Source of the DNA: Planotetraspora thailandica
Lineage (GTDB): Bacteria; Actinomycetota; Actinomycetes; Streptosporangiales; Streptosporangiaceae
Reading direction: 5' to 3'
Assembly: GCF_016863335.1 (NCBI RefSeq)
Contig: NZ_BOOR01000024.1
Location: forward strand, 113,789-177,788
Length of the DNA: 64,000 bases
The position numbers and the translations under genes were made by a program. Positions 16,741 to 23,616 of the stretch are shown in pieces. Each line of letters begins with the position of its first letter. Position 1 is the stretch's first letter. The notes beneath the pieces were generated by a model that made no database searches, was not told the origin of the DNA, and worked only from the letters and a program-made list of their open reading frames with translations.

Positions 16741-16792
16741 GGCGCCTCCGCCGCGGCCCCGAGACCTTCGGGGCCGGCAGGCGGGGCGCCCG
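16741..16792. terminator. Long bidirectional hairpin between convergent genes
   Basis: Nested inverted repeats: inner GGCCCCGA / TCGGGGCC (16756-16763 and 16769-16776) and outer GGGCGCCTCCGCC / GGCGGGGCGCCC with one bulged base. It lies between the membrane protein gene and the convergent glycosyltransferase gene. Confidence 0.6.
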
Positions 16793-16797
16793 CCGGC

Positions 16798-18072
16798 TCA
16801 CCTGACGGCGAGCTTCTCGATCACGTCGGCGGCCGTCCGCAGGCCGTCGTGTGCGCGGACGCGCTCGCCCTCGGCAGCCAGCCGCTCGCGCAGCCCGGTG
16901 TCGCCGAGCAGCCGGTCGATCGCTGCGACCAGTTCCTCGTCGGTGAAGCCGTAGGTGGACAGGCGCACGCCGTTGCCGGTCTCGTCGACCCGCTGGGCGT
17001 TGTCGTACTGGTCCCAGAAGAGCGGCAGCACGATCATGGGCTTGCCGAAGTGCAGCGCCTCGGTGGTGGTGTTGTTGCCGCCGTGGGTGATCACCAGGTC
17101 GACCATCGGGATGATCTTCGTCTGGGGTACGAACTCGGCGCCCCACATGTTCGTGGCCAGCTCGATCTCCTCGTGCAGCGGGCCCTTGGAGACGATGTAG
17201 CGGTGCGGCGTCTTCGCCAGCACGGAGATGACCCGGCGCATCAGCTCGACGTCGGCCGACCCCAGCGAGCCGAGCGAGAAGTACACCAGCGCGCCCTCGC
17301 CCGGGATGTCCGGCAGGGTGAACTCCTCGTCGGTCTCCCTGACGGAGGAGTCGAGCCGCGTCCAGGACTCTCCGAGCGGCCGGTCGGCGGTGTAGTCGAG
17401 GATCTCGGGATAGACGTAGAGGTTGGCGTCGCCCTCGTGGACGAACTCGAGGTCGGTCAGTGCGGGAGCACCCTGCTCGACCACCCATTCGTTGAACGCG
17501 GTCCACAGCTCACGATGGGTGCGGTCGTACTCCGCGCGGAACTCCGCCCACCCGGTGCCGTCGGCGGCCAGGCCGGAGAAGACCGGGGCGACCCCCGGGC
17601 CCTTCACCTCGAGCGGGTTGCACGACACGATCCGAACGAACGGAACGCCCGCCGTCACCAGCGCGGGGAAGGCGATGACGTTGTCCTCGACGATCACGTC
17701 CGGGCGAACCCGCGCGATGATCTCGCGCAGCTGCGGCTCACAGTATTTCGCGCCGTCGATCAGCGCCTCCCAGATCGGCTTGGTCACCGTCTCGAGCTGC
17801 TCGAACGTGCTCTTGCGGTATTCGGGGGCGGTGTCGCGGATGAAGTCCTTCCAGAACTGGCCCGGGTCCTGCTCCTCCTCGGCCGGCGGCGTGAGGTCGA
17901 CCAGGTCCTCCTCGAAGCCCAGGGCCTCCAGCTTGCCCTTCCACGACGCCTCCGCGGCGAACACCACCCGGTGCCCACGGCGGCGCAGCACGTCGCCGAT
18001 CCCGATGCAGTTGTTGGTGGGGCCGTAGGCGCTCTCTGGCATGAACAGGATCGTGAGCTGCTTGTCTGTCAT
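16798..18072 (-). CDS. GT1 glycosyltransferase (macrolide-type UGT/MGT family)
   Basis: A 424-residue nucleotide-sugar glycosyltransferase with the GT-B fold. N-terminal acceptor lobe starts MTDKQLTILFMPESAYGPTNN; C-terminal donor lobe carries VYFSLGSLGS and the signature VDLVITHGGNNTTTEALHFGKPMIVLPLFWDQ, where the His-Gly-Gly and Asp-Gln bind the nucleotide sugar. Such enzymes glucosylate small lipophilic molecules, including antibiotics for resistance. No biosynthetic cluster is visible around it. A candidate operator lies upstream (18094-18109). Confidence 0.9.
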   Translation of the reverse strand: MTDKQLTILFMPESAYGPTNNCIGIGDVLRRRGHRVVFAAEASWKGKLEALGFEEDLVDLTPPAEEEQDPGQFWKDFIRDTAPEYRKSTFEQLETVTKPIWEALIDGAKYCEPQLREIIARVRPDVIVEDNVIAFPALVTAGVPFVRIVSCNPLEVKGPGVAPVFSGLAADGTGWAEFRAEYDRTHRELWTAFNEWVVEQGAPALTDLEFVHEGDANLYVYPEILDYTADRPLGESWTRLDSSVRETDEEFTLPDIPGEGALVYFSLGSLGSADVELMRRVISVLAKTPHRYIVSKGPLHEEIELATNMWGAEFVPQTKIIPMVDLVITHGGNNTTTEALHFGKPMIVLPLFWDQYDNAQRVDETGNGVRLSTYGFTDEELVAAIDRLLGDTGLRERLAAEGERVRAHDGLRTAADVIEKLAVR

Positions 18073-18093
18073 GTGGGGGCTCCCTGGATATTG

Positions 18094-18109
18094 TTGAATG
18101 AAGATTCAA
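18094..18109. promoter_or_regulatory. Inverted repeat upstream of the glycosyltransferase gene
   Basis: TTGAAT-GAAG-ATTCAA: perfect 6-bp arms around 4 bases, about 22 bp before the ATG, in a locally A+T-rich patch. Probably an operator overlapping the promoter; the regulator is unknown. Confidence 0.45.
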
Positions 18110-18251
18110 ATGCGCCCCTGGAGCAGCCGTCAATAGTGCAGGGGATCTTCACGCCGGCGGGCGACTCCGAGACCATCGGGCGCGGCTTGCGGCCGGAACG
18201 AGACTCGTGCTTGCATCGCCTCCTCCGTTGACCCCCGATTCAGGAGATCGC

Positions 18252-19343
18252 GTGGAACACTCGCCGTGGCCGGGCGTGGAGCGCCGGCCCGACGGCACGC
18301 TCGCCCTCGACCCCCGCGAGGGCGTCACCGCGTCGGTGGTCCGGGCCCTGGCCGGAGGGGAGACCCCGCCGCCGCCCTTCACCGTGCGCGTGCTCACGCC
18401 GCTGCCGGACGTGCCGCCGGGCGAGCGGGCCATCACCGTGGACCAGACCAACCGCTCGGTGATCGCAGGCGAGACTGTGGTGGTCAAATGGCTTCTCACC
18501 CCTTCGCGGGTGCCCCATCCCGCTCCCCCTCTGCTCACCCATCTCGCCGGGTTCTCCCGTACGGCCACGCCGTACGCGCTGGTCTTCTGGGAGGACGCGC
18601 TGGTCGCCCTGGTCACCGCGTATCTGCCCGGCGCGCGCGACGGCTGGGAGTGGTGTGTGGACGAGGCCGTCGCCGGGCGGACGGCCTTCGCGGCCGAGAT
18701 CGGGCGGCTGGCCGCCGAACTGCACGTGGCGATGGCCTCGCCGTCCCAGGTCTTCCCCGATCCCGTACGCCTGCCGGGGAAGGCCGCCTCCGGGTTCGCG
18801 GCCCGGGCGGAGGAGGCGTTGCGGGAGGCCCTGCGGCTCACCGGCGGGGAGGACGGCGACTGGCTGGGCCGCCGCGCCGAGACGCTGCGGGATGAGCTGG
18901 CCCCGCTGGCGTCGGCCGGCCCGACCCCGTCGATCCACATTCACGGCGACCTGCACGTCGGCCAGATCCTGCAGTGGCGGGACGGCTACGCGGTGGTCGA
19001 CTTCGACGGCAACCCGACGGTCTCCGGCGGCACGGCGTTCCAGCCCGCGGCGCGCGACCTGGCGCAACTGCTCACCAGTGTCGACCACGTCGGGCAGGTG
19101 GCGATGCGCCGCAGGTCGGCCGCCCCCGCCGCGACGGCGGCCTGGGTGGCGCAGGTCAGGGCCGACCTGGAGCGGGCCTACGCGGACGCGCTCGAGCAAG
19201 CCGGGCGAGCCGGCCTGCTCGACCGCACGCTGCTGCGGCCCTTCGAGGTGGAGCAGGAATGCCGCGAACTCATCTACGCGGCCCGCCACCTGGAGCGCTG
19301 GCGGTACGCCCCCATGGGGGTGCTGCGGTCATGGTTCGCGTGA
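18252..19343 (+). CDS. Glucosamine kinase, actinobacterial maltokinase-like family
   Basis: A 363-residue protein with the aminoglycoside-phosphotransferase/maltokinase fold. Catalytic loop IHIHGDLHVGQILQW (His-Gly-Asp with following Gln) and metal-binding VVDFDGNP. Length and motifs match the actinobacterial glucosamine kinase group described from Streptacidiphilus, recalled from the literature. It would phosphorylate glucosamine to glucosamine 6-phosphate in the cytosol. The GTG at 18252 follows CAGGAG; an upstream GTG (18207) lacks a site. It is 30 bp before a SIS-domain gene, which fits the pathway. Confidence 0.75.
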   Translation: MEHSPWPGVERRPDGTLALDPREGVTASVVRALAGGETPPPPFTVRVLTPLPDVPPGERAITVDQTNRSVIAGETVVVKWLLTPSRVPHPAPPLLTHLAGFSRTATPYALVFWEDALVALVTAYLPGARDGWEWCVDEAVAGRTAFAAEIGRLAAELHVAMASPSQVFPDPVRLPGKAASGFAARAEEALREALRLTGGEDGDWLGRRAETLRDELAPLASAGPTPSIHIHGDLHVGQILQWRDGYAVVDFDGNPTVSGGTAFQPAARDLAQLLTSVDHVGQVAMRRRSAAPAATAAWVAQVRADLERAYADALEQAGRAGLLDRTLLRPFEVEQECRELIYAARHLERWRYAPMGVLRSWFA

Positions 19344-19373
19344 GCACGGCGGAACGGACGACACGAGGCAGGC

Positions 19374-20348
19374 ATGGACGCTGAACGATTCACAGCAGAC
19401 CTGGAGGCCAAGCCGGAGGCGCTGGGCGCGCTGGCCGATCTCCTCGACAAGGGCGACCCGTTCGACGGGCTGCCCGGCCGCGTCGACCGGATCGTCTTCC
19501 TCGGCATGGGCAGTTCACGCTATGCGGCGGGCGTGGCGGCGCAGCGGCTGCGCGCGGCCGGTGTCGACGCGGTCGCCGAGCACGCGTCGGCGGCCTCCGG
19601 CACCCGCCCCGGCCCCGGCACGGTGGCGGTCGCCATCTCCGCGACCGGCGGCAGCCGCGAGACGCTCGACGCGGTGGCCCGCCACACCGGGCGGTCGTTC
19701 GTCGTCGCGATGACGAACACACCGGGTTCGGCCGTCACGCGGGAGGCCGACCTGACCGTGCCCATGGTCGCGGGTGAGGAGGCGGGCGGCGTCGCCTGCC
19801 GGACGTTCCAGCACACCCTGGCCCTCCTGCTCGCCCTGGGCGCGCGCGCCGAATCCGGGGAGGGGGCGGGCGGCCTGAACCGGATCTCCCGGCTCGTCCG
19901 GCGGGCCGCCGAGGCCACGGCCGACCTCCTGGACCGGCGCGGCGAGTGGCTGGACGGCGCCGCGGCCCTGCTCGACGGCCCCCACGGCGTCTACACCATC
20001 GCCCCGGCCGAGCGGCTCTCCTCCGCCGAGCAGTCGGCGCTCATGTTCCGGGAGGGGCCGCGCCGCCAGGCCGACGCCTGCGAGACCGGCGACTGGGCCC
20101 ACGTCGACGTCTACCTGACGAAGACCTACGACTACCGGGCGATCCTGTTCCCCGGCTCGCGGTACGACGAGCAGGCGATGGACTGGATCAGGCAGCGGGG
20201 CTCGACCGTGCTGACGGTCGGGGGCGACGTCGACGGCCAGGCCGGGTCGGTCCGTTACCGTCACGACGACGACCCCGACGTCGCCCTGCTCACCGAGACG
20301 CTGGTGGCCGAGCTGGTGGCGGCGGCCTACTGGCGGCGGGTCAGCTGA
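19374..20348 (+). CDS. SIS-domain sugar isomerase/deaminase-like protein
   Basis: A 324-residue protein with two SIS (sugar isomerase) domains, as in the C-terminal part of GlmS and in AgaS/FrlB-type enzymes. Visible are RIVFLGMGSSRYAAGVAAQRLR, VAISATGGSRETLDAV (phosphosugar-binding serines), MTNTPGSAVTREAD and SSAEQSALMFREGPRRQADACE. With the kinase immediately upstream it probably converts glucosamine 6-phosphate to fructose 6-phosphate and ammonia, but the exact reaction is inferred. Its 3' end overlaps the convergent carbonic anhydrase gene by 8 bp. Confidence 0.78.
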   Translation: MDAERFTADLEAKPEALGALADLLDKGDPFDGLPGRVDRIVFLGMGSSRYAAGVAAQRLRAAGVDAVAEHASAASGTRPGPGTVAVAISATGGSRETLDAVARHTGRSFVVAMTNTPGSAVTREADLTVPMVAGEEAGGVACRTFQHTLALLLALGARAESGEGAGGLNRISRLVRRAAEATADLLDRRGEWLDGAAALLDGPHGVYTIAPAERLSSAEQSALMFREGPRRQADACETGDWAHVDVYLTKTYDYRAILFPGSRYDEQAMDWIRQRGSTVLTVGGDVDGQAGSVRYRHDDDPDVALLTETLVAELVAAAYWRRVS

Positions 20349-21198
20349 CCGAGATGTTCGGCGGCGGCACGTTGACCTGGAGCTCGCGCACGTTGCCCTC
20401 TCCCTCCGGCCACAACGACCGGAACCCGTGCACCGATGCGCGGCTCGCCTCGGCGTGCTCGCCGAACACCACCCAGTTCACCGGCCGGAAGTAGTCTCCG
20501 GTCTCGTCGGGGGTCGTGAGGGAGCCCGTGTACCGGTACGTGGTGCGGTCCTTGGGCAACAGGTCCTTCAGGTGGATGTTCCGTACCTGCTGGGCGGAGC
20601 CCAGGGGCGGCGGCGAGGCGAGCAGGCGGTCGTGCTCCGAACGCCGGGGCGAGGCGTCGAGCAGGACGGACAGGACGACGTATCCGCGCTCCCCCGTCGC
20701 CTTCTCGTGCACGAGGTGGGCCTCGACCGGCGCGTAGCGCTCGCCGGCGAACCTGTGCTCGGCGTGGCCGTGGAAGTGCACGTTGTTCAGGGTGTACCGC
20801 TCGCCGCCGAACGTGATGTGCGGCCGGGGGCCGGCGATGACGAAACGGATGTCGTCGTGCTCGCTCGGGTGCCCGCCGACGGGCGCCTTGTCCTGGAAGA
20901 CCAGCTGCCCGTCGACGTGCCGGGGATAGTGCAGCACGAGCGCGGGCACCGGGCGCTTGCAGACGGCGGAGCGGTCGATCTCGACGGGAGACCGCACGGC
21001 CTGGTCGGTGCCTTTGCAGGCCGGTTTGCGCCGGGCGGTCGCGGCCGGCCCGCTTTCTGACGCACCGGGCAGGGCGGCGGGAAGAGCGCCGCCGGACGGC
21101 GCGGCGGAGGCCGGGACGGCGCCGGCGACGGAGGGCAGTGCGGCGGGGGCCAGGCCGAGGGCGGCGGCGACGGCCAGAGGCAGGATGCGGGGAGACAT
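20341..21198 (-). CDS. Secreted alpha-class carbonic anhydrase
   Basis: A 285-residue exported zinc enzyme interconverting CO2 and bicarbonate. Signal peptide MSPRILPLAVAAALGLAPAAL with an Ala-rich cleavage region, a ~30-residue linker, then the alpha-CA fold: SPVEI near the start, NNVHFHGHAEH supplying two zinc histidines, and VEAHLVH supplying the third. Alpha-class enzymes are uncommon in actinomycetes compared with beta. GAAGG lies 10 bases before the ATG. It stands alone; the upstream 209-bp region is shared with the divergent MerR gene. Confidence 0.87.
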   Translation of the reverse strand: MSPRILPLAVAAALGLAPAALPSVAGAVPASAAPSGGALPAALPGASESGPAATARRKPACKGTDQAVRSPVEIDRSAVCKRPVPALVLHYPRHVDGQLVFQDKAPVGGHPSEHDDIRFVIAGPRPHITFGGERYTLNNVHFHGHAEHRFAGERYAPVEAHLVHEKATGERGYVVLSVLLDASPRRSEHDRLLASPPPLGSAQQVRNIHLKDLLPKDRTTYRYTGSLTTPDETGDYFRPVNWVVFGEHAEASRASVHGFRSLWPEGEGNVRELQVNVPPPNISVS

Positions 21199-21375
21199 GC
21201 GCGGACGACCTTCAGTGATCGGCTTGGACGGGGGAACAACCCTTTTGCTCGCATCCGTGGGGATGCGCCGTGCAATTCACCCTTTATATGGATGCGCTCG
21301 GTTATGGTTAATGTGGCGTCGATCACAATGCGTAGCGATTTGTCCGCTTAATGGTGGTCTACTACGCCAGGTGCG

Positions 21376-21401
21376 TGGATAGCGCAACTATCCAGTAGCA
21401 T
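21376..21401 (+). promoter_or_regulatory. MerR-type operator and -10 box
   Basis: TGGATAG-CGCAA-CTATCCA (21376-21394) is a perfect 7-bp inverted repeat lying just upstream of a TANNNT -10 box TAGCAT (21396-21401), 6 nt before the ATG. This is the geometry expected for MerR-family autoregulation on a leaderless message. Confidence 0.6.
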
Positions 21402-21407
21402 CGCGGC

Positions 21408-22076
21408 ATGCGGATCTCCCAGCTGAGCGCCGAGTCAGGGGTGCCGATCCCCACGATCAAGTACTACCTGCGTGAAGGCCTGCTTCCGCAGGGAGAGCAG
21501 ACGTCCGCGACCCGGGCCGAGTACGGCACGGCCCACCTGCACAGGCTGCGGCTCATCCGGGCGCTCCTCGAGGTGGGCCGGCTGCCGGTCGCCGCGATCC
21601 GCAAGGTCGTCGAAGCCGTCGAGGACGAGCGGACCGGCGTGCACACCATGCTCGGCACCGCCCACTACGCGCTCGCGTCCCCGCCGGACCCGCACGCCGG
21701 CGACGAGGACTGGGAGGAGGCGCGCGAACACGTCGACCGGCTGATCGCCGAGCTCGGCTGGGCGGTCAGCCCGCACGCTCCGGGGCGCGACGAACTCGCC
21801 CAGACGCTCCTGACGCTGCGCCGCCTGGGCATGGCCGCCATCGACGCCGACCTGCTCCCCTACGCCGCGGCCGCGATGAACCTGGCCCGCGACCACGAGA
21901 TGGGCATGATCCCGTTCGACGGCCCGCGTGACGTGGCCGTCGAAACCCTCGTCGTCTGCACGGTGCTGTACGGCAAGGCACTGGAGGTGTTCCGGCGCCT
22001 CGCCCACGAATCAGAGTCCGCCAGACTCCTCACCCCTGCGCGTGATCATGCAGAAGTTCGGACGCAAGACACCTGA
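21408..22076 (+). CDS. MerR-family transcriptional regulator
   Basis: A 222-residue regulator with an N-terminal MerR winged helix (MRISQLSAESGVPIPTIKYYLREGLLP, AEYGTAHLHRLRLIRALLEVGRLPVAAI) and a helical C-terminal domain of unknown ligand. No cysteine-rich metal site is visible. The last ~11 residues (ARDHAEVRTQDT region) are encoded by the first unit of repeat array 2, so the natural end of the protein has been replaced or extended by repeat sequence. Probably leaderless, with the operator just upstream. Confidence 0.87.
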   Translation: MRISQLSAESGVPIPTIKYYLREGLLPQGEQTSATRAEYGTAHLHRLRLIRALLEVGRLPVAAIRKVVEAVEDERTGVHTMLGTAHYALASPPDPHAGDEDWEEAREHVDRLIAELGWAVSPHAPGRDELAQTLLTLRRLGMAAIDADLLPYAAAAMNLARDHEMGMIPFDGPRDVAVETLVVCTVLYGKALEVFRRLAHESESARLLTPARDHAEVRTQDT

Positions 22077-22213
22077 CCTGCCCCCACCCCTGCGCGTGAT
22101 CATGCAGAAGTTCGCCGAGGCCGGCAGTGACCTGCGCGAACCCATGCCGTGATCATGCAGAAGTTCGGTAAATCATCCCCCGACCTGCATGAACGCCAAT
22201 CGTGATCATGCAC
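22042..22213 (+). repeat. Repeat array 2: four forward 53-bp units
   Basis: Boxes start at 22042, 22096, 22149 (all perfect GTGATCATGCAGAAGTTCG) and 22202 (degenerate terminal GTGATCATGCACTGG); spacing 54, 53, 53. GACCTGC follows 14 bases after each intact box. The leader CTCACCCCTGCGC precedes the first box and recurs before the second. It overlaps the MerR 3' end and the last codons of the convergent TetR gene, whose stop TGA (22208-22206) lies in the terminal box. Confidence 0.95.
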
Positions 22214-22796
22214 TGGATCGCGGGGCGAGCCCCGCCATCAACCCGCCGACCAGACCGGGCACGAGGGTGTCGTCCGGCCCGAGGTCGACCAGGCTTTCCA
22301 GCAGCGCCCGGTGGAAACACGCCCCCATCAGCAACGTGGCGGCGGCGTCGGGGTCGGCGTCCGGTCCGACGCGGCCGAGCCGCTGCTCCTCGCGCAGATA
22401 GGCGCCCAGCCGGTTGATCGGGATGTGCGGGCCGCCCCCGACATCGGCCAGCATCCGGCGAAAGCCGTCCAGCAGGGACGCCTCCGCCACCACTCCCGCG
22501 CTCAGCGGCAACGACCTGCGGTAGAAGACGACGGCGGCCTGGGCGAACTCCTCCAGGTTCTCCCGGACGGCGCCCTTGCCGACACGCTCGTTCAGCCGAG
22601 TCACGGCGGGCACCAAGGCCGGCACGCGTTCGAGCAGCACCGCCAGGAACAGGTCTTCCTTGCGGCTGAAGTGCTTGTAGAGCAGCGCCTCCGAGCATCC
22701 CGCCGCCCGGGCGATCTCCCTGGTCGTTGCCCGGGCCAGGCCGAGTTCCTGAATGACCTGTTCGGCTGCGGCGACGATGCGGTCGCGAGTGCCCAC
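22206..22796 (-). CDS. TetR-family regulator
   Basis: A 196-residue TetR-type repressor: HTH at about residues 9-55 (RIVAAAEQVIQELGLARATTREIARAAGCSEALLYKHFSRKEDLFL), and a C-terminal ligand domain of unknown specificity. It is divergent from an NAD(P)-binding protein gene, and two matching 16-bp operators lie between them, so it probably controls both. Its final residues RSSA and stop come from the terminal box of repeat array 2. Confidence 0.88.
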   Translation of the reverse strand: MGTRDRIVAAAEQVIQELGLARATTREIARAAGCSEALLYKHFSRKEDLFLAVLLERVPALVPAVTRLNERVGKGAVRENLEEFAQAAVVFYRRSLPLSAGVVAEASLLDGFRRMLADVGGGPHIPINRLGAYLREEQRLGRVGPDADPDAAATLLMGACFHRALLESLVDLGPDDTLVPGLVGGLMAGLAPRSSA

Positions 22797-22820
22797 GGCT
22801 GACTCTTCCGGTCTTGACGG

Positions 22821-22862
22821 GTGAGTGGATGCTCACCACTATAGAGGTGAGTGAGTGTTCAC
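22821..22862. promoter_or_regulatory. Two tandem TetR operators
   Basis: GTGAGTGGATGCTCAC (22821-22836) and GTGAGTGAGTGTTCAC (22847-22862) are two copies of the same imperfect palindrome, starts 26 bp apart, between the divergent TetR and NAD(P)-binding genes. A TATAG element lies between them. Confidence 0.7.
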
Positions 22863-22881
22863 TGACCACGAGAGGTCGATC

Positions 22882-23505
22882 GTGCGAATAACCGTTTTCG
22901 GCGTCACCCGAGGCACCGGGCGCCATTTCCTCCGGCTCGCGCTCGCCGAGGGACACGAGGTGGTCGCGGTCGCGCGCCGGCCGGAGGCCGTCACCGAGCA
23001 GCACCCCAACCTGTCCGTACGGCACGGCGACGTGATGGACCCCGCGACCCTCGATGTGAAGGGCGCGGACGCGGTGGTGTTCCTGGCGGGCCCGAGCGAG
23101 GGCGGTCCCACGCGGCTGTACTCCCGCGGCGGCGCCAACGTCATGGACGCCATGGCCGACCAGGACGTCCGCCGATTCGTCGCCGTGACCAACGCGCTCG
23201 GCGACCATCCCGCGCACACGACCGTCCAGCGGCTGCTGACCCGGGTGGCGCGGTCGACGGCGCTGCGGCACGTGCATCGTGACGCCCGCATCATGGAGCT
23301 CGACGTGCGCACACGCGACCTCGACTGGACGGTGATCCAGCCGCCCCGGCTGACCGACGAGCCCGCGTCGGGGGTCTACCGTACGGCGCTGAACGACGGC
23401 GTGGCCGGCGGGCTGAGCATCTCCCGGGAGGACCTCGCCCAGTATGCGCTCGCGGCCGTGACCTCGCCCGAGACGATCAGGGCGACGGTCGGCATCGGGT
23501 ACTGA
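22882..23505 (+). CDS. NAD(P)-binding NmrA/SDR-a-like protein
   Basis: A 207-residue atypical short-chain dehydrogenase-like protein. The N-terminal ITVFGVTRGTGRHFLRLAL is a variant of the GxxGxxG nucleotide loop, followed by a basic ARRPEAV segment favouring NADP, GDVMDPATL, and DLDWTVIQPPRLTDEP typical of NmrA-like and SDR-a proteins. No clear YxxxK is seen, so it may be a redox sensor or reductase. The GTG at 22882 follows GAGAGG. Probably repressed by the divergent TetR. Confidence 0.78.
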   Translation: MRITVFGVTRGTGRHFLRLALAEGHEVVAVARRPEAVTEQHPNLSVRHGDVMDPATLDVKGADAVVFLAGPSEGGPTRLYSRGGANVMDAMADQDVRRFVAVTNALGDHPAHTTVQRLLTRVARSTALRHVHRDARIMELDVRTRDLDWTVIQPPRLTDEPASGVYRTALNDGVAGGLSISREDLAQYALAAVTSPETIRATVGIGY

Positions 23506-23616
23506 CGGGCACGCCGAAACCCGTCAGGGCTACATCCATGCGGTGACATTATGCTCCGGTGACAACCGGCCTTTCGGATGAGACCTTGGTGCAGGGCTAT
23601 CCGAAGGGGCCGATTC

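Noticed and set aside
22042..22213. CRISPR array
   Set aside because: Repeat length (19 bp) is too short, the intervening 34 bp contain a conserved second box, arms occur in both orientations around a centre, and no cas gene is in the window.
23578..23616. Upstream ATG for the Ser/Thr kinase
   Set aside because: Would add a basic 13-residue tail; GAAGGGGC is correctly spaced for the ATG at 23617, where the kinase family starts.
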